A DNA stretch of 64,000 bases from assembly GCF_049651025.1 (NCBI RefSeq), contig NZ_JBASBH010000037.1, positions 8,040 through 72,039 on the forward strand, in the 5' to 3' direction. Of this stretch, positions 27,279 through 35,400 are shown piece by piece. Each line of letters opens with the position of its first letter. Position 1 is the first letter of the stretch. The position numbers were made by a program, and so were the translations under genes. The notes beneath the pieces are model-generated. The model had not been told where the DNA came from. It worked only from the letters and a program-made list of their open reading frames with translations, and ran no database searches. The stretch comes from Parvibaculum sp049651025. Lineage in GTDB: Bacteria > Pseudomonadota > Alphaproteobacteria > Parvibaculales > Parvibaculaceae.

Positions 27279-27626
27279 ATGCGCCACTTCAAATCCCTGC
27301 TTGCCGCCTTCACGCTGCTTTTCGCGCTTGGTGCTGCCTCCGCCGCCTTTGCGATTGATCTCGATGGAGCCAAGGCTCAAGGCCTCGTCGGCGAACAGCA
27401 GAACGGCTATGTCGGCATCGTGACGGCGACCCCTGCCGCCGATCTCAAGGCTCTCGTCGATGACGTCAACCTGCGCCGCCGCAGCGCCTATAAGGATGTG
27501 GTCGCCCAAACGCCCGGCGCAACGCTGAGCGCCGTCGAGAAGCTCGCGGCAGCAAAGCTCATCGGGAAAACGGCATCGGGCCAGTTCGTTCAGGATGCGG
27601 CGGGCAAATGGGTCAAGAAGCCCTGA
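27279..27626 (+). CDS. ydbL: YdbL-family periplasmic protein (DUF1318)
   Basis: 115 residues with a clear Sec signal peptide (cleavage near AAFA-ID, residue 25) and a DUF1318 domain: DLDGAKAQGLVGEQQNGYVGIV, then VNLRRRSAYKDVVAQT and a C-terminal WVKKP tail. YdbL belongs with YdbH and YnbE and is thought to tune their function. Third gene of the operon, twelve bases after ynbE; a short CGGGT-TTC-ACCCG hairpin just after the stop lacks a T-run and is only a weak terminator candidate. Confidence 0.88.
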   Translation: MRHFKSLLAAFTLLFALGAASAAFAIDLDGAKAQGLVGEQQNGYVGIVTATPAADLKALVDDVNLRRRSAYKDVVAQTPGATLSAVEKLAAAKLIGKTASGQFVQDAAGKWVKKP

Positions 27627-27664
27627 CGGGTTTCACCCGCGCATAGTCCGCAGCGCGCTGCCGA

Positions 27665-29152
27665 TCAGGCTTCGGGCGTTTCATGCAGCACGAGCATCTC
27701 GCTCAATCGCGCATGAAGCTGGTCGGAGCGGATTTTGGGCAATGCTTCGCGCAGCTTTCTTGCGACCCACCTCTGCCCCTTGGCGAGAAAGGCGACGCGA
27801 TCCGCGACGGGTTCGATAGCCATCAGCTTGTCGTAGAAGTCCCCGGTGCGCTGCGAAGGGCTTTCGCCCAGCCGGACGATTTCGTCGAGCAACAGGCGAC
27901 AGCAGAAAACCTCGTCGGCATGAAGATTCTTCATCTCGGATCGAGCTTTGGGATCGGCGAGATCGACGGCGAGCCGCGCGGCTGAGCGAGCGCCTGCGCG
28001 CTCCGCCTCGAGCAGCGTGTTCAGAAGCTCAATGACTTCGGCATGCGACAGAAATCCCATATAGGCGTCATCGCCTTCAGAAGCCGAGCAACTGGGTGAT
28101 GCAAGCTCAGGCGGCGGCGCCTGCTCTTCTGCATGCTGTGCCCCGTCGTCGGCAGGACGCAAGGCAAGTGCGTCCTTCAGGATAGTCTCGATGCGTTCTG
28201 CCGCCGACACGACGTCGTGAATGGCGTCCGTGCCCTTGCCGGCATAAATCGCCATCGATTCAAGGTCGCCGGTCGTCGTGCGCAGGGGCGAGTCCGTGCT
28301 GAAGCGATAAAGCGACCTGCCGTAATCCTCCCCGATCACGTCAAAGGCCTTCTTGAACGGGTCGCCGTGTGCGCCATCCGTCACGCTGTTTTTCAACACG
28401 CGGACAAATGCACCTTCAGGCCAGTTGATGTGGAAGTCCTGCGTGCGAAGCGTGTCGACGGAGGAGCCGTCAACGATCCGTTGCTTGTGATAGTCGTGAG
28501 CGAAGGATTCCTTGGTCGCAAGAAGGGCGGTTCCGAGAACTGCGCCGGATGCGCCAAGATCAAGCGCTGCTACGAAATCCGCGCCCGAGGCAATGCCGCC
28601 CGCCGCAAGCACGGGTATGTCGCCTGCAATGGCGACGGTATCTCTCAGCAAGGTGGCGCGCGCTATCTGTCCGCGAACATGTCCGCCCGCTTCGACGCCC
28701 TGCGCGATGAGCATCTGTGCGCCCGCGTCGATCGCCTCTTTGGCTTCCGCCACCGATCCAATCTGGCAGACGACGAGAATGCCACTATCGCGCAATCGCG
28801 AGATCACGTCTTTATCGACATCCCAGAACAGACAGACCGAGTGAACATGTTCCTCGATGCAGACATCCACCTGCCGACGAAAAAGATCTGGCGGCGTCGC
28901 GGCCGGAATGATGTTGACGCCGAACTCCCGCTTCGTACCCGCCCGCACTTCGCGGATCTGCCTGGCGATGAATCGCGGCGACTCCCGGACCATGCCGAGA
29001 AAGCCATAGCCGCCTGCTTCGCTGACCGCAGTCACAAGCTCGGAGCGCGCGACGCCCCCCATTCCAGCCAGAATGATGGGCACGTCGCAGCCAAGTATGT
29101 CGCAGGCTTTGGTCCGAAACCGGGACGCTGCCAGATCCATTACGTTTTGCAT
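27665..29152 (-). CDS. Nitronate monooxygenase-like flavoprotein with C-terminal ferritin-like (DUF6306) domain
   Basis: 495 residues in two parts. Residues 1-about 330 are a TIM-barrel NMO/2-nitropropane dioxygenase-like FMN domain: CDVPIILAGMGGVARSELV at the start, LIAQGVEAGGHVRGQ, and PVLAAGGIASGADFVAALDLGA binding the phosphate. A low-complexity acidic/proline linker follows, then about 140 residues with LLEAERAGARSAARL and NLHADEVFCCRLLLDEIVR, a helical ferritin-like arrangement with Glu/His that could bind metal. The substrate is unknown; true nitronate oxidation is only one option in this family. It is the last gene of the cysJI-dsrE operon, eight bases after the third DsrE-like gene. 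ATG 29152 is chosen over upstream in-frame starts, which lie within that gene. Confidence 0.8.
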   Translation of the reverse strand: MQNVMDLAASRFRTKACDILGCDVPIILAGMGGVARSELVTAVSEAGGYGFLGMVRESPRFIARQIREVRAGTKREFGVNIIPAATPPDLFRRQVDVCIEEHVHSVCLFWDVDKDVISRLRDSGILVVCQIGSVAEAKEAIDAGAQMLIAQGVEAGGHVRGQIARATLLRDTVAIAGDIPVLAAGGIASGADFVAALDLGASGAVLGTALLATKESFAHDYHKQRIVDGSSVDTLRTQDFHINWPEGAFVRVLKNSVTDGAHGDPFKKAFDVIGEDYGRSLYRFSTDSPLRTTTGDLESMAIYAGKGTDAIHDVVSAAERIETILKDALALRPADDGAQHAEEQAPPPELASPSCSASEGDDAYMGFLSHAEVIELLNTLLEAERAGARSAARLAVDLADPKARSEMKNLHADEVFCCRLLLDEIVRLGESPSQRTGDFYDKLMAIEPVADRVAFLAKGQRWVARKLREALPKIRSDQLHARLSEMLVLHETPEA

Positions 29153-29159
29153 TGTCGTT

Positions 29160-29540
29160 TCACCAATGCCAGACGCGCTCATGCTCATCGAGAAGATTGG
29201 CAAGGGCATTCCGTGCGATGAAGCTGACCCCTTTGATCGTCTCGGCCTGGGCAAGGCCGCGGCGCTTGAGGTCGTCGCTCACTACGTAAACAGGAACGCC
29301 CTTGGCGATCAGCTTCTCAAGCTCTCTCTCGATGCGCGGCGGATTGGTCTGTACCCAGTTGCCGAAGCGCAAGCCGCTCGCATTCTGCCCGCTCACCGCA
29401 TAGTTGACCGCATTGCCGGTCAGGAGCACCGAAAGGTTCGCACCGGCATCGCGCATGGAATGCGTGAGCCAGATGATGGTGTCGTCCTGCTCTTCAAGCG
29501 TGCCGCGATAGGCAGTCTCTATGATCTGAAGTGCTTTCAT
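29160..29540 (-). CDS. DsrE-fold protein, cysteine-free (third of three)
   Basis: 126 residues with the DsrE/YchN-like alpha-beta pattern: KALQIIETAYRGTLEEQDDT, then HSMRDAGANLSVLLTGNAV and a C-terminal VPVYVVSDDLKRRG block. It contains no cysteine at all, unlike the sulfur-carrying member of DsrEFH or TusBCD; in those complexes some subunits are structural and lack the active Cys. Five bases separate it from the second DsrE-like gene, so they are co-transcribed. Whether it makes a mixed hexamer with the other two is inference. Confidence 0.75.
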   Translation of the reverse strand: MKALQIIETAYRGTLEEQDDTIIWLTHSMRDAGANLSVLLTGNAVNYAVSGQNASGLRFGNWVQTNPPRIERELEKLIAKGVPVYVVSDDLKRRGLAQAETIKGVSFIARNALANLLDEHERVWHW

Positions 29541-29545
29541 GATGC

Positions 29546-29959
29546 TCACCTCGTGCCAATGACAAGCGCGTTGTCGGACGCCTCTGCCAGTTTCCAGAAG
29601 TCGGCAGGGCCGCCGCGGCGGACGCCCTCCACCACCTTGTCGATGCCGCGTTCGTCGGCGCAGAGACCGCAATTCACCCAGTTCACGACGCCGCCGTTTT
29701 TCGCTCCCTTGGCAATGATCTCGCTGACCCAGATCTTGGGGAGCGGGTGGTGCTCGGTTTCAACGTCCGTGCCGTGCACGCCGTTGCCATGCGCTTTCTG
29801 CTGCTCGAACGAGAGGTGCACGCCGCCTTCATAGGCAAAGACGTTGAGGTTGTAGCCGCGCCCCGCCGCGATTTCGAGCAGGCGGAAGAACGTTGTGGAC
29901 CGCGCGCTTTCATAGGGCGGGTCCATGATCGCAAAAGCGAGTGTTGTCTTGTTGGCCAT
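29546..29959 (-). CDS. DsrE-fold protein with CxxC motif (second of three)
   Basis: 137 residues, DsrE/DsrF-like. The N-terminus TTLAFAIMDPPYESARSTTFFRLLEIA is the domain's first strand and helix; FAYEGGVHLSFEQQ follows; near residue 96-104 is NCGLCADERG, matching the C-x-x-C-x-x-RG loop where DsrE/TusD carries persulfide. This is the best candidate for the sulfur-binding subunit of the three. It follows the first DsrE-like gene by ten bases. Its natural donor and acceptor are not known; no DsrC/TusE-like acceptor is in the window. Confidence 0.8.
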   Translation of the reverse strand: MANKTTLAFAIMDPPYESARSTTFFRLLEIAAGRGYNLNVFAYEGGVHLSFEQQKAHGNGVHGTDVETEHHPLPKIWVSEIIAKGAKNGGVVNWVNCGLCADERGIDKVVEGVRRGGPADFWKLAEASDNALVIGTR

Positions 29960-29969
29960 GGAAATTCTC

Positions 29970-30296
29970 CTAATGCCAGAGTGTCTTGGTGCCCGCCGCA
30001 AGCGCATCGACGACGCGCTCAAGCGAAGCCTCCGTGATGCCGTCCGCAAGCGCTGCCTTGTCGAGCGCGCGTTCGCGAAGCGAAAAATCATCCGCCAGCA
30101 CCTTCACGCCGGCGCCGATGGCGTGACGAAGTGCCTTGCTTTCCGCGCTGTTGCGCGCGGGCAGAACGCCGTTCTGAACGAGAAACAGCGTGACATCGCG
30201 CCCCTTCGCTTTCAGATCGATCGCTATTTGATAGAAGCCTTCCGTATCGCCGCACTCGAACGGATCGCGCGACGAAATCAGCATATAGCTACTCAT
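29970..30296 (-). CDS. DsrE-fold protein (first of three)
   Basis: 108 residues with DsrE-like strands and helices: MLISSRDPFECGDTEGFYQIAIDL, VTLFLVQNGVLPARN, and GVKVLADDFSLRERAL with an Arg-Glu-Arg end. One cysteine, Cys15, lies in the first loop rather than at the usual DsrE active site. AAGGAGG stands seven bases before ATG 30296, a strong ribosome site; 28 bases separate it from the end of cysI. The three DsrE-like proteins are clearly diverged from each other rather than recent copies. Confidence 0.78.
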   Translation of the reverse strand: MSSYMLISSRDPFECGDTEGFYQIAIDLKAKGRDVTLFLVQNGVLPARNSAESKALRHAIGAGVKVLADDFSLRERALDKAALADGITEASLERVVDALAAGTKTLWH

Positions 30297-30324
30297 TCCG
30301 GTCCTCCTTGCGACGGCCACGCCG

Positions 30325-32064
30325 TCAACTGCTGAAGTCTTTTCCGCTCGTCACTTCGCGCACATAACCTGCACGGATGACGAAATCTCCGAAGTGCTCC
30401 TTGTCGAGCCGGTCCTTGGCGAAGTGGCCAATCATCTTTCCCAGCTCCTGCAGGATGCGCTCCTCGCCGATATTCTCGAGATAGAGCCGATTGAGTCTCT
30501 GGCCGTGAAATCCACCGCCGAGATAGAGGTTGTATTTGCCCGGTGCGCGCCCGGTGAACGCGATTTCTGCGATGTAGGGCCGCGCGCAACCGTTGGGGCA
30601 ACCCGTCATGCGCATGGTGATCGGCTCATCCGCCAGACCGTTCTCGGCAAGAATATGCTCGACCTTGGTAACGAGGCTCGGCAGATAGCGCTCGCTTTCC
30701 GCCATGGCGAGCCCGCATGTCGGCAGCGCAACGCAGGCCATGGAGTTGAGCCGCAATGCGCTTGCATGGATCGACGTGTCGAGTCCGTAAGCCGCCAGCA
30801 TGTCCGCTATATGCGGCTTGTCGGCCTCGGTCACATTCGAGACGATGAGGTTCTGATTGGGCGTCAGGCGGAACTCGCCCTTATGAACGCGGGCAATCTC
30901 GCGCAGCGCGGTCATGATCTGATGGCCGGTCGTGTTTCTGATGCGTCCGTTCTCGACGAACATCGTGAAATGCCACAGCCCGTCCGAACCCTGCGTCCAG
31001 CCATAGTCGTCGCCATTGGTCTTGAACGTATAGGGCCGTGCTTTTTCGAGCGCGAAGCCGACGCGCTTTTCGAGTTCCGCCTTGAACCAGTCGAGCCCCT
31101 TGTCGTCGATCGTATATTTGAAGCGGGCATGTGCGCGATTCACGCGGTCGCCATAGTCGCGCTGGATGGTCGCTGCCGCTTCGGCGATTTCGAGAACCTT
31201 GTCGGCGGGGAAAAAGCCGATGACGTCGGCAAGGCGGGGATAAGTTTCGGGCGAATTATCCGTATTGCCCATGCCGCCGCCGACACAGATATTGAAGCCG
31301 AGGAGCTTCTCTCCCTCTGCAATGGCGATGAAACCCACATCCTGCGCATAAACGTCGATGTCGTTGATCGGCGGGATCACGAAGCCGAATTTGAATTTGC
31401 GTGGCAGATAGGTGCGCCCATACATCGGATCTTCGGACGCCGATGTTTCGATCTTCTCGCCGTCGAGCCAGATCTCGTGATAGGCGCGCGTCTTGGGAAT
31501 GACGTGGTTCGATGTGCGCTTTGCGAGATCGTAAATCTCGGCATGCAGCGCGGAGAGATGCGGATTGACCGAGCACATGATGCCGCGCGTATCGTCGCCG
31601 CAGGCGGCAATCGTATCCAGCAGAGCGTCGTTGAGGCCCTTGATGGTGTTCTTCAGGTTCGGCTTCAGAATGCCGTGAAACTGAAACGTCTGGCGCGTCG
31701 TCATGCGAAGCGTCGAGCCGCCATAATTACGCGCCAGTTCGTCGATCTTCAGCCATTGCGCGGTGCTGCACACGCCGCCTGCAAGGCGGACACGCACCAT
31801 GAACTGATAGGCGGGTTCGAGCTTCTGGCGGCGGCGCTCGTCACGCAGGTCGCGGTCGTCCTGCTGATAGATGCCGTGAAACTTCATCAGCTTCGTGTCG
31901 TCATGCGTGACCGCGCCGGTCAGCGGCGCGCGCAGGCTTTCCTCGATCGTTCCGCGTAGATAATTGCTCCTGTCTTTCAGGCGCTCATTGTCATGCAGTT
32001 TTTCCAGCGGCTGCGAAATGTCGTGGCTGCGGTCGACTTCAGGGGTCTTTGTCTGGGAACTCAC
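30325..32064 (-). CDS. cysI: Sulfite reductase hemoprotein (beta component)
   Basis: Siroheme and [4Fe-4S] enzyme reducing sulfite to sulfide with six electrons from the CysJ flavoprotein. The 579-residue product has the two sulfite/nitrite reductase half-domains; the duplicated arginine-rich substrate region includes LRMTTRQTFQFHG, and the cluster ligands are C-x5-C in the LPTCGLAMAESERY area and the GCPNGC motif near residue 488-493. Length matches E. coli CysI (570). It follows cysJ by ten bases. No cysH, cysG or sulfate transport genes are in the window; instead three DsrE-fold genes follow, which is unusual for an assimilatory sulfite reductase. Confidence 0.93.
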   Translation of the reverse strand: MSSQTKTPEVDRSHDISQPLEKLHDNERLKDRSNYLRGTIEESLRAPLTGAVTHDDTKLMKFHGIYQQDDRDLRDERRRQKLEPAYQFMVRVRLAGGVCSTAQWLKIDELARNYGGSTLRMTTRQTFQFHGILKPNLKNTIKGLNDALLDTIAACGDDTRGIMCSVNPHLSALHAEIYDLAKRTSNHVIPKTRAYHEIWLDGEKIETSASEDPMYGRTYLPRKFKFGFVIPPINDIDVYAQDVGFIAIAEGEKLLGFNICVGGGMGNTDNSPETYPRLADVIGFFPADKVLEIAEAAATIQRDYGDRVNRAHARFKYTIDDKGLDWFKAELEKRVGFALEKARPYTFKTNGDDYGWTQGSDGLWHFTMFVENGRIRNTTGHQIMTALREIARVHKGEFRLTPNQNLIVSNVTEADKPHIADMLAAYGLDTSIHASALRLNSMACVALPTCGLAMAESERYLPSLVTKVEHILAENGLADEPITMRMTGCPNGCARPYIAEIAFTGRAPGKYNLYLGGGFHGQRLNRLYLENIGEERILQELGKMIGHFAKDRLDKEHFGDFVIRAGYVREVTSGKDFSS

Positions 32065-32074
32065 GATATGGCCC

Positions 32075-33925
32075 TCAATAGACGTCGCGTTGATACCGGC
32101 CGTCGCGCTGTAGATTGCGCAGATATTCTTCTGCGCCCTCGCGCGTCACGGCGCCTTGCGCTTCGATGATGGAAAGAAGTGCGTCATGAACGTCAGGCGC
32201 CAGCTTCTCCGCATCGCCGCACATGTAGAAATGCGCGCCCTCTTCGAGCCAGGCGAAGAGATCGGCACCGTTCTCCGCGATGACATGCTGGACGTAGCGC
32301 TTCTCCGCCTGGTCGCGCGAAAACGCGACATCCATGCGATGGAGAGCGCCGTCCTTGAGCCAGCCCTGCCAGTCCGTCTGGTAGAGAAAGTCCGTGCGGA
32401 AATTGCGTTCGCCGAAGATGAGCCAGGACTTGCCCTCGGCTTCTTCCGCTTCGCGCTGCTGCACGAAAGAGCGGAAGGGCGCAACGCCCGTGCCCGCACC
32501 GATCATGATGATCGGCGTCGAGGGATCATTGGGCAGCCTGAAATTGTCGTTGCGCTGGATATAGACGGGCAAGATATCGTCGGGCCTCACCCTGTCGGCC
32601 AGATGGCAAGAGGCAACGCCCATCCGCTCCGTGCCATGCAGTTCGTAACGAACGGTCGACACGGTGATATGGACTTCATCGGGCGCTGCAAGCTGGCTCG
32701 ACGCGATGGAATAGAGGCGCGGCTGCAATCCCCGAAGCGCGCCGACAAAATCACTCGCATTGAGGTTTTGCACAGGGTAGCGCCGCATGACATCGATGAT
32801 GTGGTTGGCCTGCATATAGGCGGCGAGTTCCTTGCGGTTCCCTTCAGCCGTCAAGGCGCGCAGATCGTCGGCGGATGAAATTTCCGCCCAATGCTGGAGA
32901 AAGCGAGGCGTCAGCGCGGTGATTTCATAATCTTGCGACAGGGCGTCGGACAGGGCGATGTCGCCGGTCTTGGTGGCGATGCGTTCGCTGCCGGACAGGC
33001 CCGCGCGCTCCATCACCTCGTCGATCAATGAAGGATCGTTCCGGGGCAGAATGCCGAGTGCGTCGCCCGGCGCGTAAACAAGGTTCGAGCCTTCCAGCGA
33101 AAACTCGATATGCCGCGTTTCCTTGCTCGACCCGCGACCCGTGATGACGAGGTTCTCGACGACAGACGCGGAAAGCGGGTTGCGCTTGTCATGTTCGGGC
33201 GCGGAAACAGGCGCGATGCTGAATTGCGCGACGGGCTGGCTCGACGCTGCGCCGGTGGATGCCTGTTCAGCTTTCAATTTTCCGAGCACAGCATCGAGCC
33301 ACGCATCGGCAGGCTCTTCATAATCGACATCGCAATCGATGCGGTCATGAAAGCGCGTTGCGCCAAGCTCTTCAAAGCGCCGATCGAGACGCTTTGCCGC
33401 CTCGCAGAAAAATTCATAGGTCGAATCGCCAAGGCCGAGCACAGCGAACTTGATGCCTTCAAGCTTCGGCGCCTTGCGGCTGTCGATGAATTCAAAAAAT
33501 CCGATGGCCGGTTCCGGCGGCTCGCCTTCTCCATGCGTGCTCGACACGATGAGGACGAGCTGTTCGTTCGCCAGATTGCGCGGCTTGTAGGTTGCGAGGT
33601 CGAAGGCGTTTGCCGTCAGTCCAAGCCCGCGCGCATGGGCTTCGGCGCGACGGGCAACATCAGCCGCATTTCCTGTCTCGCTGGCGTAGAGAATGCTCAG
33701 TGTCGTGCTGGTCGCCTGTGCGGCGGCTGAAGGTGCGGCCGCTGGCGGCAAGGCACTGAGCATGCTGCCATCGCCCTGAGCGAGGCGCGCATGCGCTATG
33801 CCCGCCAGATATCCACTTGCCCAAAGCATCTGGTCGGGCCGCAAGGCCCTCGACAAGGCTTCGAGTTGCGCAAGTTCAGGGGCATTCAGGCCAATGCCGG
33901 GCAGGGCGGGTACGGACATGTTCAT
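32075..33925 (-). CDS. cysJ: Sulfite reductase flavoprotein (alpha component)
   Basis: 616-residue diflavin reductase supplying NADPH electrons to CysI. After an Ala-rich N-terminal segment comes a flavodoxin domain (LSILYASETGNAADVARRA near residue 78, then SSTHGEGEPPE), the FAD domain (PRLYSIASSQ), and the NADPH domain (MIGAGTGVAPFRSFVQQR and FGERNFRTDF), ending in the family's DGRYQRDVY. Start ATG 33925 is preferred; GAGAG lies just upstream. An in-frame start at 33952 would add nine residues. First gene of the operon; its promoter faces a divergent LysR gene. Confidence 0.93.
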   Translation of the reverse strand: MNMSVPALPGIGLNAPELAQLEALSRALRPDQMLWASGYLAGIAHARLAQGDGSMLSALPPAAAPSAAAQATSTTLSILYASETGNAADVARRAEAHARGLGLTANAFDLATYKPRNLANEQLVLIVSSTHGEGEPPEPAIGFFEFIDSRKAPKLEGIKFAVLGLGDSTYEFFCEAAKRLDRRFEELGATRFHDRIDCDVDYEEPADAWLDAVLGKLKAEQASTGAASSQPVAQFSIAPVSAPEHDKRNPLSASVVENLVITGRGSSKETRHIEFSLEGSNLVYAPGDALGILPRNDPSLIDEVMERAGLSGSERIATKTGDIALSDALSQDYEITALTPRFLQHWAEISSADDLRALTAEGNRKELAAYMQANHIIDVMRRYPVQNLNASDFVGALRGLQPRLYSIASSQLAAPDEVHITVSTVRYELHGTERMGVASCHLADRVRPDDILPVYIQRNDNFRLPNDPSTPIIMIGAGTGVAPFRSFVQQREAEEAEGKSWLIFGERNFRTDFLYQTDWQGWLKDGALHRMDVAFSRDQAEKRYVQHVIAENGADLFAWLEEGAHFYMCGDAEKLAPDVHDALLSIIEAQGAVTREGAEEYLRNLQRDGRYQRDVY

Positions 33926-34015
33926 GGGCTCTCTGCTCTCGGCTTCACGCACAAATCACGGCGAAAATGACTAGATGCCCCAATTTTCCGCGAAGATTGC
34001 GGAATTGCCTTTATA

Positions 34016-34077
34016 TACAAAAAAATAATGTATTTATGAGGCATGCGGCATAGCGGACAGGGTTAGGAGGTCTGTCC
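34016..34077. promoter_or_regulatory. Two dyads in the cysJ-lysR divergent region
   Basis: ATACA at 34016-34020 and TGTAT at 34029-34033 form an AT-rich dyad with eight bases between. A second dyad is GGACAG at 34055-34060 and CTGTCC at 34072-34077, 11 bases apart. LysR-type regulators commonly bind such interrupted dyads next to divergent targets. The region also holds the AT-rich segment likely to include the cysJ promoter. Which dyad the LysR binds cannot be decided here. Confidence 0.4.
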
Positions 34078-34161
34078 CGCCACCAATTGGAAAGTGACAC
34101 TTGGCTTATGACGCGACAAACGAATATTATTCGGGCTTAAACGCAAATATTTTGGTTTTAA

Positions 34162-35028
34162 ATGAATATCGATCTGGCAAAGACTTTTCTGGACGTGGCG
34201 GCGGCGGGAAGCTTCGTGCGTGCCGCAGAGCGGCTGAACATCACGCAGACGGCGGTCAGCGCGCGCATCAAGGCGCTGGAGGAGCAGATCGGGCGCAGCC
34301 TGTTCGTCAGAAACAAGGGCGGCGCGCGGCTGACCCCGGCAGGAAATGACTTCATCCGCTACGCCGCATCGCTCGTTCAGATATGGGAGCGCGCGCGCCA
34401 GCAGGTGGCGCTGCCCCCCGGGCGTGAGGCCATGATCACGGTCGGCGGCGAGGTCAGTCTCGGCCATCCGCTTCTTCTCAACTGGCTTATCTGGATGAGG
34501 CGCGAGGCACCGGAAATTGCGCTGCGAACCCATGTCGATCTCGGCGAGCGCCTGATCGAAAAAGTGCAAACGGGTGTCCTCGACATCGCCATCATGTATG
34601 CGCCGTCGCAGCGACCGGGCATTCAGTTCGAATTGCTGATGGAAGAAAAGCTGATCGCGGTGAGCACTTCGCCGGACACGGCAGAATTGCTCAGCGGGGA
34701 TTATGTCCATGTGGACTGGGGCCCGGACTTCGAGGCCCATCATGCGATCGTCTTTCCGCATTTGCGCGATGCGGGCATGTTCGTCGGCCTCGGTCCGCTG
34801 GCGCTGCAATATATTCTGGCGGTGGGCGGGAGCGGCTATTTCCGGACGCGCGCGGCAAAGCCATATCTCGATACCGGGAGGCTTCACCGTATTCCAAATG
34901 CGCCCGAGTTTTCCTTTTCGATCTACGCCCTGTCGTCGGCGCATTCAGATAGCCCCGCAACGCAGATCGCAAGGCAAGGCCTGCGCATTGCGCTCAATGG
35001 CGATACAGATAATTGGACGCGCTTCTAG
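34162..35028 (+). CDS. LysR-family transcriptional regulator
   Basis: 288-residue LTTR. The N-terminal winged helix-turn-helix is plain (FLDVAAAGSFVRAAERLNITQTAVSARIKALEEQIGRSLFVR), followed by the linker helix and a periplasmic-binding-protein-like effector domain. It is divergent from cysJ with 236 bases between, so it is the likely regulator of the sulfite reductase/DsrE operon. It is not obviously CysB, which is longer (about 324 residues). The effector is unknown. Start ATG 34162 has no strong ribosome site. Confidence 0.9.
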   Translation: MNIDLAKTFLDVAAAGSFVRAAERLNITQTAVSARIKALEEQIGRSLFVRNKGGARLTPAGNDFIRYAASLVQIWERARQQVALPPGREAMITVGGEVSLGHPLLLNWLIWMRREAPEIALRTHVDLGERLIEKVQTGVLDIAIMYAPSQRPGIQFELLMEEKLIAVSTSPDTAELLSGDYVHVDWGPDFEAHHAIVFPHLRDAGMFVGLGPLALQYILAVGGSGYFRTRAAKPYLDTGRLHRIPNAPEFSFSIYALSSAHSDSPATQIARQGLRIALNGDTDNWTRF

Positions 35029-35043
35029 GAAGCGCTGCCGCGA

Positions 35044-35400
35044 TCAATGCATTTTGCGAATGAGGCGCGCCAGAACGACAGCGTTATTGTGCTTCTCGTC
35101 ATGTGCGCTGTAGAGAAGCGTCAATCGCGACTTGCCCGCTTTTTCCGATATGGCGCGAACGGCTTCTTCGTTCGCTCGCAATTCGGCTTCATAGCGACGC
35201 TGAAACTCCGCCCATTTTTCCGGATCGTGGTTGAACCATTTCCGCAATTCGTTGGTCGGCGCGGCGTCCTTCATCCACGCATCGAGCGCTGCGTCTTCCC
35301 GCTTGAGCCCCCTAGGCCACAAACGGTCAATGAGCACGCGTGTTCCGTCGCTCTTGTCGGGGGCTTCGTATACCCGCTTGATCTGGACATCCTTCGTCAT
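35044..35400 (-). CDS. DUF488 family protein (YeaO type)
   Basis: 118 residues, a full DUF488 domain: IKRVYEAPDKSDGTRVLIDRLWPRG, then WMKDAAPTNELRKWFNHDPEKW and LTLLYSAHDEKHNNAVVL. The family is widespread and small; its biochemical function is not established. It overlaps the upstream DUF1971 gene by four bases, so the two are one translational unit. It converges on the LysR gene with 15 bases between. Confidence 0.88.
   Translation of the reverse strand: MTKDVQIKRVYEAPDKSDGTRVLIDRLWPRGLKREDAALDAWMKDAAPTNELRKWFNHDPEKWAEFQRRYEAELRANEEAVRAISEKAGKSRLTLLYSAHDEKHNNAVVLARLIRKMH

Noticed and set aside
28133..29221. 362-codon open frame on the plus strand
   Set aside because: Antisense to the NMO-like gene, no recognisable domain.
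30394..31959. 521-codon open frame on the plus strand
   Set aside because: Antisense to cysI with shadow-frame composition; cysI itself has all catalytic motifs.
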